From: CAYTCZ01 sp964436315
Lineage (GTDB): Bacteria > Actinomycetota > Thermoleophilia > Gaiellales > Gaiellaceae
NCBI GenBank assembly: GCA_964436315.1
Contig: CAYTCZ010000002.1
Location: 12,221-76,220 of the forward strand
Reading direction: 5' to 3'
DNA: 64,000 bases
In this document: positions 44,167 through 53,232 of the stretch, one piece after another
Layout of the letters: every line of letters starts with the position of its first letter
Position numbering within the stretch: position 1 is the first letter of the stretch
Made by a program: the position numbers and the translations under genes
Notes under the pieces: generated by a model
Told to the model about the DNA's origin: nothing
Databases searched by the model: none
What the model saw: only the letters and a program-made list of their open reading frames with translations

Positions 44167-44976
44167 CTACCGGAGCCCACGGAGATATTCGGCTGCGCTC
44201 ATCCGGCGCCGTCCTTCCGGCTGCACTTCGAGCAATTCGACTCCGTCATGAACGAGCTTCGCATCGTCCTCGGCCACCTTCGCACTCCACACGAGCAGTC
44301 GCCGTCCGTCCACCTCGACTCGAGCACCGATGTGCGGGGCAAGCGCCCGGACCTTGGCAACTACAGCGTCCGGGCCGGCAGACCAGTCGATCTCCCGGTC
44401 GGCGGCGACGATCTTCTCCGCATACGTGACGCCCTCGCTCGGCTGCTCGGTGAACTGAGGGTTCGGGAGCACCTCGTCGAGCAGTTCGAGGGCGAGCTTG
44501 GCCGCCTTGTCATAGACGGCTCCGGCATCGTCGGTCGGCGCGATCGCGAAAGCTCGTTGGGCCGCGATCGGGCCGGCATCGAGTTCTGGGGTTGTCTGGT
44601 GAATCGTTATCCCGGTCTCGATGTCGCCCGCCATGATCGCCCGTTCGACTGGAGCCGCACCGCGCCAACGCGGCAAGAGCGACGGATGCACATTGAGCCA
44701 GAGCCGCTCCTCGAGAAGTGACTCCGGGATGAGAACTCCGTAGGCGGCGACGACGACAGTGTGGGAATCGCCCGGGAACGTTTCAAGTCGTTCCGGTGTC
44801 TCGATGCGAATGCCGAGCCGAGCAGCGGTCTCCTTTGCCGGATTCGGTCCCGGCTTTCTTCCTCGCCCGCGAGGTCGGTCGGGGCGCGTGAGCAGAAGCT
44901 CGATCGAGTGCCGATCGGCAAGGCCTTCGAGAATCGCTGCACCGAGCGGGGCTGTGGCCGCGACCGCGAGCCTCAT
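44167..44976 (-). CDS. fmt: Methionyl-tRNA formyltransferase
   Basis: Formylates initiator Met-tRNA. The catalytic region is LNVHPSLLPRWRGAAPVERAI with DAGPI; the C-terminal OB-like domain (VRALAPHIGARVEVDGRRL) is short. 269 residues against about 310 in typical enzymes, with compact loops rather than a truncation. Next to def. Confidence 0.94.
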   Translation of the reverse strand: MRLAVAATAPLGAAILEGLADRHSIELLLTRPDRPRGRGRKPGPNPAKETAARLGIRIETPERLETFPGDSHTVVVAAYGVLIPESLLEERLWLNVHPSLLPRWRGAAPVERAIMAGDIETGITIHQTTPELDAGPIAAQRAFAIAPTDDAGAVYDKAAKLALELLDEVLPNPQFTEQPSEGVTYAEKIVAADREIDWSAGPDAVVAKVRALAPHIGARVEVDGRRLLVWSAKVAEDDAKLVHDGVELLEVQPEGRRRMSAAEYLRGLR

Positions 44977-44994
44977 CGCCGCTCCAGAAGACCC

Positions 44995-45594
44995 TCAGGA
45001 CCCGAGCACCGGCTGTTCGCGAAGCTCGGCCAGCGCGGCTCGACGCTGCTCGTGCGTGGTGCGGTCGATGATCAGGATTCCGCCGAGATGGTCGATCTCG
45101 TGCTGGAGGACCCGCGCCTCGAGCCCCTCTGCTTCGATCCGCACCTCATCGCCCAACGGAGATTGGCCGACAACGGTGACGGACGTGGGTCGTTCGACCT
45201 CCACGACGACGCCGGCCTGTTTCAGAGAGAGACAACCTTCCTCCTCCGTCGCGGTCTCCTGGGAAGTCTCGACGACCGAAGCATTCACGACCGCTGTGAC
45301 TTCGTCCTCTTCGGATGCCTGATAGACAAGGACGCGCTGGAGAACGCCGACCTGCGGCGCGGCGAGACCCACGCCGTTCGCTTCCTGCATGAGGTATCGC
45401 ATCATTTCGATCAGCCGCTCGAGGTCCTCGTCGAAGGCCGTCACATCGTTGGCCGGTAAACGAAGCACCTTGTCGGGATACTGGCGGATCTGCGCCAGGG
45501 CAATAAGGCGCCGCGCTTCGCGCTCGGCGTCCAGTTCCGCCTGCTCGTTGGAATCGAGTTCTGCCTGCTCGACTTCTTCCTCTACGTCGCTCAT
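44995..45594 (-). CDS. def: Peptide deformylase
   Basis: Fe/Zn hydrolase removing N-formyl from nascent proteins. All three motifs are present: GVGLAAPQVG, EEGCLSL and HEIDHLGG. 199 residues with an acidic N-terminal extension of about 30. ATG with TAGACT 8 nt upstream. Confidence 0.95.
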   Translation of the reverse strand: MSDVEEEVEQAELDSNEQAELDAEREARRLIALAQIRQYPDKVLRLPANDVTAFDEDLERLIEMMRYLMQEANGVGLAAPQVGVLQRVLVYQASEEDEVTAVVNASVVETSQETATEEEGCLSLKQAGVVVEVERPTSVTVVGQSPLGDEVRIEAEGLEARVLQHEIDHLGGILIIDRTTHEQRRAALAELREQPVLGS

Positions 45595-45602
45595 TCGTTT
45601 TC

Positions 45603-45608
45603 AGTCTA
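45603..45608 (-). promoter_or_regulatory. Candidate -10 box upstream of def
   Basis: TAGACT on the minus strand, eight bases before the def ATG, consistent with a leaderless or near-leaderless def-fmt message. Confidence 0.4.
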
Positions 45609-45636
45609 GTGGTCGACCGAGCTCGGCCCGACCCGG

Positions 45637-47565
45637 TCACCAGGTCTGCGGATCCACATCGACGGCGGCGCTCAGGCCGTCGCGCCTCATTGCGGGCGCC
45701 GCGGCCGAGAGGAGTCTCCCGACTCCACTCGCGAACTGACGCGGCGCCTCGGTCTTCGCCAAGAGTTGAGCGCGGAACTGACCACGTAAGCGAAGAAGCG
45801 GCGCGGGTCCGAGGAGGTCGGCTGACGAATCGGCGAGTCGCTCCCGTAGCTCCTCAAGCACTGCGATCGGTGGGCCCTCACTTTCACCGGAGACGATGAC
45901 ACTCACTAGGTGACGAAACGGTGGATATCCGAGCGCGCGACGTCGCTCGATCTCTTCGGTCAGAAACTCCTCGACCGCGTGTCGGGCTGCGAGTCTGATC
46001 GGACGGGCGTCGGGGGAAAACGTCTGAACGATGACGCGACCTTGCGAGTGTCGACCGCTCCTGCCGGCGAGCTGGGTAACGAGCTGGAACATGCGCTCCT
46101 CGGCCCGGAAATCGGGAAGCGCGAGTGCCATATCCGCATCGACGACGGCGGCGAGCTCGACCCCCTCGAAGTGATGGCCCTTTGCGACCATCTGCGTTCC
46201 GAGCAGAACTGCCCGCTCGGCCGAGGCAAACCGCCCGAGAGCGTCGGCCAGAGCCATCGGCGAATCCACCGTGTCGGCGTCGAGTCGGATCCGTTCGAGT
46301 TCGGGTAGCTGTTCAGCAAGAAGATGTTCGAGCTTCTCGGTTCCAGCGCCCAGTCGGACGATCTCTGGTGATCCGCACACGGAGCATGCCGTGGGCGCAG
46401 GCGCGGTGCGGCCGCAATGGTGACAATGGAGCCGCCGGTCGGCGTGTAGCGTCAGCGAGACATCGCAATCGAGACACCGGATGGTCGTACCGCACGCGCG
46501 ACAATGGAGTGCGGGCGTCATCCCGCGGCGGTTCAGAAGGAGAATCGCCTTCCCGCCCTCGTCTGCAACTCGGCCGAGCTCGGCAAGCAGCGGGCTCGAG
46601 ATCGGATAGCTCGGCTCGCGCCGGAGGTCGACGACCTGAACAGTCGGGAGCCTTCCTCCGAGCCGTCCGCCGAGTTCGACATGCGGCACTGCGTGCCAGC
46701 TCTCCGCCCGGGGGGTCGCACTCCCGAAGACCGCGACCGCGCCTTCGATGGTGGCCCGTTTGGCCGCCACCGTCCTGGCGTCGTAGCGGGGATCCGACTC
46801 CTGCTTGTACGAATGATCGTGCTCCTCGTCGACGCAGACCAGCCCCAGGTTGGTTACGGGCGCGAAGATCGCTGAGCGCGCGCCGATGACAAGGGGCGCC
46901 TCCCCGCCCTGGATGCGCTCACGCTCGTCCCGGCGCTCGGCTTCGGTCAGGCCCGAGTGCAGAACGGCGACACGCTCACCGAAGCGAGCGCGGAACCGGC
47001 CCGCCGCCTGCGGGGTGAGCGCAATCTCAGGAACGAGGACGATCGCCGATCGGCCTCGTCGTAGAGTCTCATCCGCGGCCCGAAGGTAGACCTCGGTCTT
47101 GCCGCTGCCGGTCTCGCCGAAGAGCAAGAAGTTCTCGCCCTCGCCCTCCAGCGCCCCTACGATTCGTGCGACGGCAGCTTGTTGCTGTTCCGTGAGCTGC
47201 TCGGGCGGTGGCTCGCCGCGGAGATCGGGCGGCTGCTCACGTCGACGGGCGCCTGAGCGCCGCGTCCGTGTGCTCGGCGCGATCAGCCGCAGAGCCCTCG
47301 CCGGCGTCGATCCGTAGTAGTCGGCGATCCACAGCGCGAGATCGACGAGTGCTGGGGGCACGACGCCGAGTACACGCTCGACCGCTTTCGGCTCGATCTC
47401 AGGCGGAGGCTCGGGGACGAGATCAACGACGACGCCCCTGCGAGTGGTCCGGCCGAACGGAACCGTGACGACGGATCCCTTTTCCAAGCCGTCGGCGAGG
47501 TACGTGAATGGTCGTGCGATCGCCCGCCCGGAGACGAGCGGATAGACGGACGCGTACTGGGCCAC
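45637..47565 (-). CDS. priA: Primosomal protein N' (replication restart helicase PriA)
   Basis: Reloads the replisome at collapsed forks. 3'-binding domain (YASVYPLVSGRAIARPFTYL), helicase Walker A LLFGETGSGKTEVYL, DEEHDHSYKQ, and zinc motifs HCRACG, RCLDCD, HCHHCG, CSVCG, then AGRSGRHSQGRVIVQTF. 642 residues from GTG 47565, shorter than the usual 700-730. The frame remains open upstream across the metK antisense, which is not part of the protein. Confidence 0.95.
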   Translation of the reverse strand: MAQYASVYPLVSGRAIARPFTYLADGLEKGSVVTVPFGRTTRRGVVVDLVPEPPPEIEPKAVERVLGVVPPALVDLALWIADYYGSTPARALRLIAPSTRTRRSGARRREQPPDLRGEPPPEQLTEQQQAAVARIVGALEGEGENFLLFGETGSGKTEVYLRAADETLRRGRSAIVLVPEIALTPQAAGRFRARFGERVAVLHSGLTEAERRDERERIQGGEAPLVIGARSAIFAPVTNLGLVCVDEEHDHSYKQESDPRYDARTVAAKRATIEGAVAVFGSATPRAESWHAVPHVELGGRLGGRLPTVQVVDLRREPSYPISSPLLAELGRVADEGGKAILLLNRRGMTPALHCRACGTTIRCLDCDVSLTLHADRRLHCHHCGRTAPAPTACSVCGSPEIVRLGAGTEKLEHLLAEQLPELERIRLDADTVDSPMALADALGRFASAERAVLLGTQMVAKGHHFEGVELAAVVDADMALALPDFRAEERMFQLVTQLAGRSGRHSQGRVIVQTFSPDARPIRLAARHAVEEFLTEEIERRRALGYPPFRHLVSVIVSGESEGPPIAVLEELRERLADSSADLLGPAPLLRLRGQFRAQLLAKTEAPRQFASGVGRLLSAAAPAMRRDGLSAAVDVDPQTW

Positions 47566-47596
47566 GCGCTGGATTCTCGCTGAGCGAGCGGCCGGC

Positions 47597-48844
47597 CTAG
47601 ACTCGAGCAGTGACCTGTAGGCCCGCGGCCTCCCGAAGCTCGTCTGCCTTGTCGGTTCGCTCCCACGTGAATTCGGCCTCGGAGCGGCCGAAGTGTCCGT
47701 AGGACGCGGTCTTCGCATAGATCGGGCGACGGAGGTCCAGGTCGCGAATGATCGCGCCAGGTCGCAGGTCGAACTTCGTCTTAACCAGATCGTGGATCTG
47801 CGCAATCGGAATCTGTTCGGTCCCGAAGCAGTCGACCTGAAGCGAGACTGGATAGGCAACGCCGATCGCGTACGCAATCTGCAACTCGCACCGTTCCGCG
47901 AGACCGGCCGCGACGATGTTCTTGGCAACGTACCGGGCCGCATAGGAGCCGGACCGGTCGACTTTCGTCGGATCTTTCCCCGAGAAAGCGCCGCCTCCGT
48001 GCCGCGCATAGCCGCCGTACGTATCGACAATGATCTTGCGTCCGGTCAGCCCCGTATCGCCCATCGGGCCACCGGTCACGAACTTCCCGGTGGGATTCAC
48101 GAGCACGAAGTCGCGATCGCTGAAGCGTCGGTCGTCGTAGAGCTCCTTCGGCAGGATCGGGCTGAGGATGTGCTCGATGATGTCAGGCTTGATCAGCGCC
48201 TCTAAGTCGAGTCCCTCGCGATGTTGTGTCGAAACCACGATCCGCTCGAGCTCGACGGGACGCTCTCGTCCCTTGGAGTCGACCTCATAACGCACGGTCA
48301 CCTGCGATTTTCCGTCTGGCCTCAGATAGGGGAGGATCTGCGCTTTGCGGACCTCGGCGAGCCTCTTCGTGATCTTGTGCGCCAGCGTAATTGGAAGTGG
48401 CATGAGCTCAGGCGTCTCGGTGCAGGCAAACCCGAACATCATTCCCTGGTCACCGGCACCGACCTGATCGAGCGGATCTGCGTTGTCACTCATCCGCTGA
48501 ACTGCGTAGGCGGTATCGACGCCCTGAGCGATGTCGCCGGACTGCTCGTCGAGCGAGACGATGACGCCGCAGGTATCTGCATCGAAGCCGTACTTCGCCC
48601 GGTCGTAGCCGATTTCGTGGATCCGTCGACGAACCAGCCGCGGAATATCGATGTAGGTCTCGGTCGTGATCTCGCCCGCAACGACGACGAGCCCGGTTGT
48701 GATCAGCGATTCACAGGCAACGCGGCCATCTGGGTCTTCAGCCAGCACGGCGTCGAGAACTGTGTCGGAGACCTGGTCGGCAACCTTGTCGGGATGGCCT
48801 TCGGTGACCGACTCTGATGTGAACAGAAAGCTTCGAGAACTCAT
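47597..48844 (-). CDS. metK: S-adenosylmethionine synthetase
   Basis: Makes SAM from Met and [64 protein letters not shown] and [16 protein letters not shown] are diagnostic. 415 residues. TAGGCT lies 7 nt before the ATG. No SAM riboswitch seen. Confidence 0.97.
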   Translation of the reverse strand: MSSRSFLFTSESVTEGHPDKVADQVSDTVLDAVLAEDPDGRVACESLITTGLVVVAGEITTETYIDIPRLVRRRIHEIGYDRAKYGFDADTCGVIVSLDEQSGDIAQGVDTAYAVQRMSDNADPLDQVGAGDQGMMFGFACTETPELMPLPITLAHKITKRLAEVRKAQILPYLRPDGKSQVTVRYEVDSKGRERPVELERIVVSTQHREGLDLEALIKPDIIEHILSPILPKELYDDRRFSDRDFVLVNPTGKFVTGGPMGDTGLTGRKIIVDTYGGYARHGGGAFSGKDPTKVDRSGSYAARYVAKNIVAAGLAERCELQIAYAIGVAYPVSLQVDCFGTEQIPIAQIHDLVKTKFDLRPGAIIRDLDLRRPIYAKTASYGHFGRSEAEFTWERTDKADELREAAGLQVTARV

Positions 48845-48851
48845 GGTTCCG

Positions 48852-48857
48852 AGCCTA
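48852..48857 (-). promoter_or_regulatory. Candidate -10 box, leaderless metK transcript
   Basis: TAGGCT on the minus strand, seven bases before the metK ATG. Confidence 0.45.
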
Positions 48858-48956
48858 CAAGCTCCGGCACGCGTCGCACACGCTCCTTCGCACAGGTTCG
48901 GGCGAGCAATTGTGGAAGAACAGCCCTATCGGCCCACTCGCAGGACTCTCGGCTCT

Positions 48957-50438
48957 CTACTTGACGGCGAGGAAACCGGCGAAAGGAAGGTCATCACCTT
49001 CGCGCGTCCCGTAGAGCAGGGCCCAGTCGAGCGCTGCTAGGTCGTCAAGGCCGTCCGGAAGCGATCCCAGGCCATCGGCAAGCTCGAACTCCTCGAGAGC
49101 CGGAATCGCCTCGTCGAAATTCACGTACACAAACCCGTTTGTCTCATCGGGCATGCCGGTCGTCTCGAGCGCGCGACCGAACCTCGGATCGCTGACGAGC
49201 TTGTCTCCCGAGGCCCTGAGCATTGAGATGACCTCAGGTGAGGTTGAGAAGACGAGAAGCCCGTCGAACCCGGCGTACGAAAGCGAGATCTCACCGTCGA
49301 TCGCTAGCTGTCGCACCTCGACTCCCTCGACTCTCGTCGAGGTGCCCGGCGCTGCGTCGGGTGTGAGTGCGGCGATGGCGTTGGAGACACTGTCTATGGT
49401 CTCGAGCGCCTGATCGACGTTTTCCACCTCCAGCACGATCGCGACGGCCGACTCTGTCGCGCCCGGCAGTACCAGGACGGCGCCTTCATTTGCGAACAGC
49501 GGCAGGACGTCGTCGGTGATCGAGATTCCAAGCCCGGCCTCGAGTAGACCAATCTGTTGATCGAGATCAGGATCGTTCTCTCCGAGCGCGTCGAGCAACT
49601 CGCTCAGGATCGAGTCGACGTCATTGAAAGAGATGATCAGCGCTGTCTCTGCCGGCGCGATTTCGACCAGCTGGGACTCGTACGGGGAGGTCTCGGGCAC
49701 CCCGGACGCCCGTGCGAGACCGCTCAGTCGGAAACCCTCGGGTTCGGCACTGACTTGCCCGCCGAGTGCGCCCGCAGTGCCGATCGCCTGCACGATCCCT
49801 TCGACGGTCTCGTCAGCCCCACCCTCAATTTTCGCGGCCTCGAGGAGGTTGGCTCCCGGAACGAACACTGTGGCCAGGCCAGTGCCGCCCAGCGATTCGG
49901 CGACCGCTTCGAAGTCTTCGGAGCTTGCCAGCGAGCCTTCTTCCAACGCGGCCTCGTAACGGTCGAGTACATCTTCCGTCTCCGCGAGCGCCTTCCAGCC
50001 GTTGATCTCCCGGACAGTGAGGCGGTCTGCACGCTGCGCGGTCAACTCGTTGAACTGCGCCTCATCACGTGGCTGAGTGAGCACAACGGCGTCCACCTCG
50101 TCGGCTGTCGCAGCGAGAGCCGCGATGACGAGCTCGGGCCCAAGCGCGGGTTGCACGTCGGCTTCGAGATCGAGTCCCTCGCTTCCGAGATCAGAAAGGG
50201 CCTCGCGGATGAAATCGCCACCAGCTGGAAAGCGGCTCTGCAGCGTTTCCGCCATCTGCCACTGCTCCGAGTCGGGATCGGTGTTGAGGGAGAGATAGAC
50301 GGCCGCGCTCGCCGGAACGACGCCGGCGCTATCGATGCTCGTAGATCCGGTGGTCGCGCCGTTCTCGGTTCCGCAGCCGGCTGCAATGACTGCTCCTGCG
50401 ATGAGCAGGAGCAGGGCAAGGGCTCGAAGAGACCTCAT
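48957..50438 (-). CDS. DUF3352-like lipoprotein
   Basis: 493 residues. Lipobox IAAGC (Cys22). The mature part has the repeated alpha/beta pattern of DUF3352 proteins: VPASAAVYLSLNTDPDSEQW, a LGPELVIAAL block, SQLVEIAPAETALIISFND, and a second half with FANEGAVLVLPGAT and GFVYVNFDEAIPALEEFE. Probably surface attached; role unknown. It follows gpsA, separated by a cluster of four hairpins. Confidence 0.75.
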   Translation of the reverse strand: MRSLRALALLLLIAGAVIAAGCGTENGATTGSTSIDSAGVVPASAAVYLSLNTDPDSEQWQMAETLQSRFPAGGDFIREALSDLGSEGLDLEADVQPALGPELVIAALAATADEVDAVVLTQPRDEAQFNELTAQRADRLTVREINGWKALAETEDVLDRYEAALEEGSLASSEDFEAVAESLGGTGLATVFVPGANLLEAAKIEGGADETVEGIVQAIGTAGALGGQVSAEPEGFRLSGLARASGVPETSPYESQLVEIAPAETALIISFNDVDSILSELLDALGENDPDLDQQIGLLEAGLGISITDDVLPLFANEGAVLVLPGATESAVAIVLEVENVDQALETIDSVSNAIAALTPDAAPGTSTRVEGVEVRQLAIDGEISLSYAGFDGLLVFSTSPEVISMLRASGDKLVSDPRFGRALETTGMPDETNGFVYVNFDEAIPALEEFELADGLGSLPDGLDDLAALDWALLYGTREGDDLPFAGFLAVK

Positions 50439-50454
50439 CTGGGCCTATCCAGGC

Positions 50455-50603
50455 TAGACGATCTGATCGACTTGTCGATCAGATCGTCTATTTTGACGAG
50501 GCCGCTCCGCGGCCTCACGGAGGCTCTCAAGCCCAGGAGCGACACGTCGTGCCGCTCCTGGGGTGCAATGGTGGCGTTTGATCGGAATTTCTCCGATCAA
50601 ACG
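50455..50603. repeat. Cluster of four inverted repeats
   Basis: H1 50455-50490: perfect 17-bp arms around TT, followed on the plus strand by TTTT. H2 50498-50516: GAGGCCGC-tcc-GCGGCCTC. H3 50532-50562: CCCAGGAGCG / CGCTCCTGGG with inner CAC/GTG. H4 50575-50603: CGTTTGATCGGA / TCCGATCAAACG. The arms are unrelated to one another. They fill the gap between gpsA and the DUF3352 gene. Confidence 0.85.
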
Positions 50604-50642
50604 TCTAGATGAACGACTTCTGCCGCGAGCCAGACGAACAGC

Positions 50643-51599
50643 TCACTCCTCGGTCGGACGCCGACCCATAAGCGCAGGGACCAAGTTACGGATCGGGACA
50701 CCCTCGAGCACCTGGCAGACTGCTTCCGTGATCGGGAGCTCGAGCTCGAGTCGATGACCGAGATCTCGGAGCGCCGGAGCCGTGTGAACTCCCTCGACCA
50801 CCATCCCGACCTCGCTCTCGACCGCGGCAGCTGACGCGCCAGCCGCGATGAGCTCGCCGGCGAGACGATTGCGAGAGTGCCGCGACCAGCAGGTGACGAT
50901 GAGGTCCCCCATTCCGGCGAGCCCGGCGAACGTCTCGGGCCTTGCACCCTGAGCGTGACCGAGTCGACTCATCTCGGCGAGTCCCCGGGTGATCAAGGCG
51001 GCCTTTGCGTTGTCACCGGCCTTCATGCCGTCCACTCCGCCTGCGGCGAGCCCAATCACGTTCTTCGCGGCCGCGCAGAGCTCGACCCCGACGACGTCGG
51101 CGTTGAGGTAGATCCGGAGTCGAGGAGAGATCAACTCGCGTTGGAGCTCCGCTGCAAAGTCCTGGTCGCTGCTTGCGACAACGGCCGCCGCCGGTTGACC
51201 GCGGACGATCTCTTCAGCATGGTTCGGGCCCGAGAGGACGGCAACGGGACGTCCGGATAGGAACGTCGAGAGGCGCTCCCCCGAGGCTGGATCAAGCCCT
51301 TTAGTCAATGAGAGGACCGGGACATCCGAGGGCAACGCGCCGACCACAGCCCGGAACGCGCTGCTCGGCACGGCAATGCACAGGAGCTCTGCACTCAAGC
51401 CGTGAACATCGTCGATCAGGCAGGTGTTGACGCCGGAGAGGTCAGCTTCGGGCATGGAGCGAGGGTTTCGGCCGTCCTGTCGAATTGCCTCCGCCTGTGA
51501 CGAGTCTCGGCATGCGAGCGTCACTTCGTGTCCACCCTCCGCGAGAAAGGCCGCGAACGTCGTTCCCCAAGAACCCGCCCCAACTACGGCGATATTCAT
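50643..51599 (-). CDS. gpsA: Glycerol-3-phosphate dehydrogenase [NAD(P)+]
   Basis: Makes sn-glycerol-3-phosphate for phospholipids. Rossmann motif VVGAGSWGTTFAAFLAEGG, LSGPNHAEEI, AAAKNVIGLAAGGVDG, GLAGMGDLIVTCWS. 318 residues. Grouped loosely with der and plsC. Confidence 0.96.
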   Translation of the reverse strand: MNIAVVGAGSWGTTFAAFLAEGGHEVTLACRDSSQAEAIRQDGRNPRSMPEADLSGVNTCLIDDVHGLSAELLCIAVPSSAFRAVVGALPSDVPVLSLTKGLDPASGERLSTFLSGRPVAVLSGPNHAEEIVRGQPAAAVVASSDQDFAAELQRELISPRLRIYLNADVVGVELCAAAKNVIGLAAGGVDGMKAGDNAKAALITRGLAEMSRLGHAQGARPETFAGLAGMGDLIVTCWSRHSRNRLAGELIAAGASAAAVESEVGMVVEGVHTAPALRDLGHRLELELPITEAVCQVLEGVPIRNLVPALMGRRPTEE

Positions 51600-51704
51600 T
51601 GGCTAGTCCCCAGTCCAGCCAGAGCGACGGACATTTCCGCCAGCGGCGGCAGGCCGTGAGGGCGACCCGACTCCAAACCGCCGACGTTGTGCCCGTCGAC
51701 GGCC

Positions 51705-51736
51705 CCAGCGGAAAATGCGGCCGCATTTTCCGCTGG
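51705..51736. repeat. Perfect 32-bp palindrome
   Basis: Left arm CCAGCGGAAAATGCGG, right arm its exact reverse complement CCGCATTTTCCGCTGG, with no loop. It lies between gpsA and der, directly beside copy 2 of the dispersed repeat. Confidence 0.9.
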
Positions 51737-51748
51737 CTCGTTGCCACT

Positions 51749-51920
51749 CTCGGGCCGCTGGGGCGACGCTGGCAAACGAGGCAAGCACGAGGGGCGTAGC
51801 ACAGTACGGTCAAGGTACTGGCAAGCCCCGAGTGCGACGGATCCTGCCGCCAGCGTCGTCAGGCGGTGGGCGAAGCCGGGCTTTGCCCGGCGGGAGCCGC
51901 CGCCGACCAGTGGCGCGAGA
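51749..51920. repeat. Dispersed structured repeat, copy 2 (about 172 bp)
   Basis: Same order as copy 1: outer arms GGCGACGCTGGC / GCCAGCGTCGTC, inner arms GGGGC / GCCCC, core CAGTAC-N7-GTACTG, then GCCGGGC-ttt-GCCCGGC. Conserved blocks shared with copy 1 include CTCGGG, GAGGCAA, ACAGTAC, AGCGTCG, GGCGAAGC and CGCGAGA. It ends just before the der stop codon. Confidence 0.85.
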
Positions 51921-51924
51921 GAGG

Positions 51925-53232
51925 TCACGAGCGGACGAAGTCGATAACGACGGGGACGCCGCCGAGATCGAAGCGCCGACGAAACTGGTTCTCGACCCAG
52001 TAGCCGTAGTCCCGCGTGATCAGACCGGGGTTGTTCACGAAGACCCGAAAGCGCGGCGGGCGCGACTGAACCTGCGTTCCGTACTGCAACCGGAGGCGGC
52101 GGCCGTTCTTCGCGGGTCCCGGTCGCTCGTCCCGCAACTCCTGGAGAAAGCGGTTCAGCTCGGACGTGGTGATTCGGACTGTGTGGCGTTCGAATAGCTG
52201 CACAATGCGGCTGACGAGCCGGTCGAGGCCACGCCCCGTGACAGCTGAAACCGTCGCGATCGGAGGCCGCTGGCGGGCTCGATCGTGGAGCCGTAACCGC
52301 ACGTCCTCAAGATTGACGCCCGAGATATCCCATTTCGAGAGCACCACGAGGGTAGAGCAGCCTGCCGTACGCGCAACGTCGGCGACGCCCAGGTCGCCGT
52401 CGACGAGCCCTTCGCTCGCGTCCACGAGGACGAGCGCGATGTCGGCTCGCTCGGCCGCGGCGATCGTCCTGAGCTCGGCGTAGTACTCGATTCCCTGTCG
52501 CTGTTTTCGCTTACGCCGGAGTCCAGCCGTGTCGACGAGCAGGAACGTCCGGTCCCCGCGGCGGAGAACGGTATCGATCGAATCTCTGGTCGTCCCCGGC
52601 ACGTCGGTCACGATCACACGCTCATCGCCGACGAGGGCATTGAGCAGGCTCGATTTACCGACGTTCGGCCTGCCCAGAATCGCGACCCGGATTGCGTCGA
52701 TCAGCTCCTCGCGTGGTGGCAGCCCCTGAAGCGCGGCGACGATCTGATCAAGCAGATCGCCGGTCCAGTGGCCGTGGAGCGCCGAGATCGGAACTGGTTC
52801 GCCGAGGCCGAGCGCATGAAATTCCACTGCGTCCAGAGCCTGAGACGGGTCGTCGATCTTGTTCACCGCGACTATGACCGGCTTCTGAGCCCGACGGAGA
52901 ATGCCTGCGATTTCATCATCGCCCGGCGTGATCCCGGCACGTGCGTCGGTAAGAAACAACACGAGGTCGGCAACCTCGATGGCCTCCCGCGCCTGCTTGA
53001 CCACCTGCCGTGTAATGGGTGAATCGTCCGCCAGATCGACGCCACCCGTATCGACGAGAATGAACCGTGACCCCGCCCATTCACAGACGAGTTCCTTCCG
53101 ATCTCGGGTGACTCCGGGCGTCTCGAAGACCACAGCCTGACGGCTCGCCGTCAGGCGATTGACGAGAGTCGACTTCCCGACATTCGGAAAGCCGACCACC
53201 GCCACCGTGCCCAGCAGCGGCGGCTCAGTCAC
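51925..53232 (-). CDS. der: Ribosome-associated GTPase Der (EngA)
   Basis: Tandem GTPase needed for 50S maturation. First G domain GFPNVGKSTLVN, DTGGVD, NKID; second GRPNVGKSSLLN, DTAGLRRKRKQ, SKWD; C-terminal KH-like domain (TTSELNRFLQE, FVNNPGLITRDYGYWVENQFRR). 435 residues. Overlaps plsC by 8 bp. Confidence 0.96.
   Translation of the reverse strand: MTEPPLLGTVAVVGFPNVGKSTLVNRLTASRQAVVFETPGVTRDRKELVCEWAGSRFILVDTGGVDLADDSPITRQVVKQAREAIEVADLVLFLTDARAGITPGDDEIAGILRRAQKPVIVAVNKIDDPSQALDAVEFHALGLGEPVPISALHGHWTGDLLDQIVAALQGLPPREELIDAIRVAILGRPNVGKSSLLNALVGDERVIVTDVPGTTRDSIDTVLRRGDRTFLLVDTAGLRRKRKQRQGIEYYAELRTIAAAERADIALVLVDASEGLVDGDLGVADVARTAGCSTLVVLSKWDISGVNLEDVRLRLHDRARQRPPIATVSAVTGRGLDRLVSRIVQLFERHTVRITTSELNRFLQELRDERPGPAKNGRRLRLQYGTQVQSRPPRFRVFVNNPGLITRDYGYWVENQFRRRFDLGGVPVVIDFVRS

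Noticed and set aside
51597..51928. Minus-strand 110-residue frame across the repeat and palindrome
   Set aside because: It reads through the inverted repeats and shows no protein conservation pattern; explained by the structured repeat.
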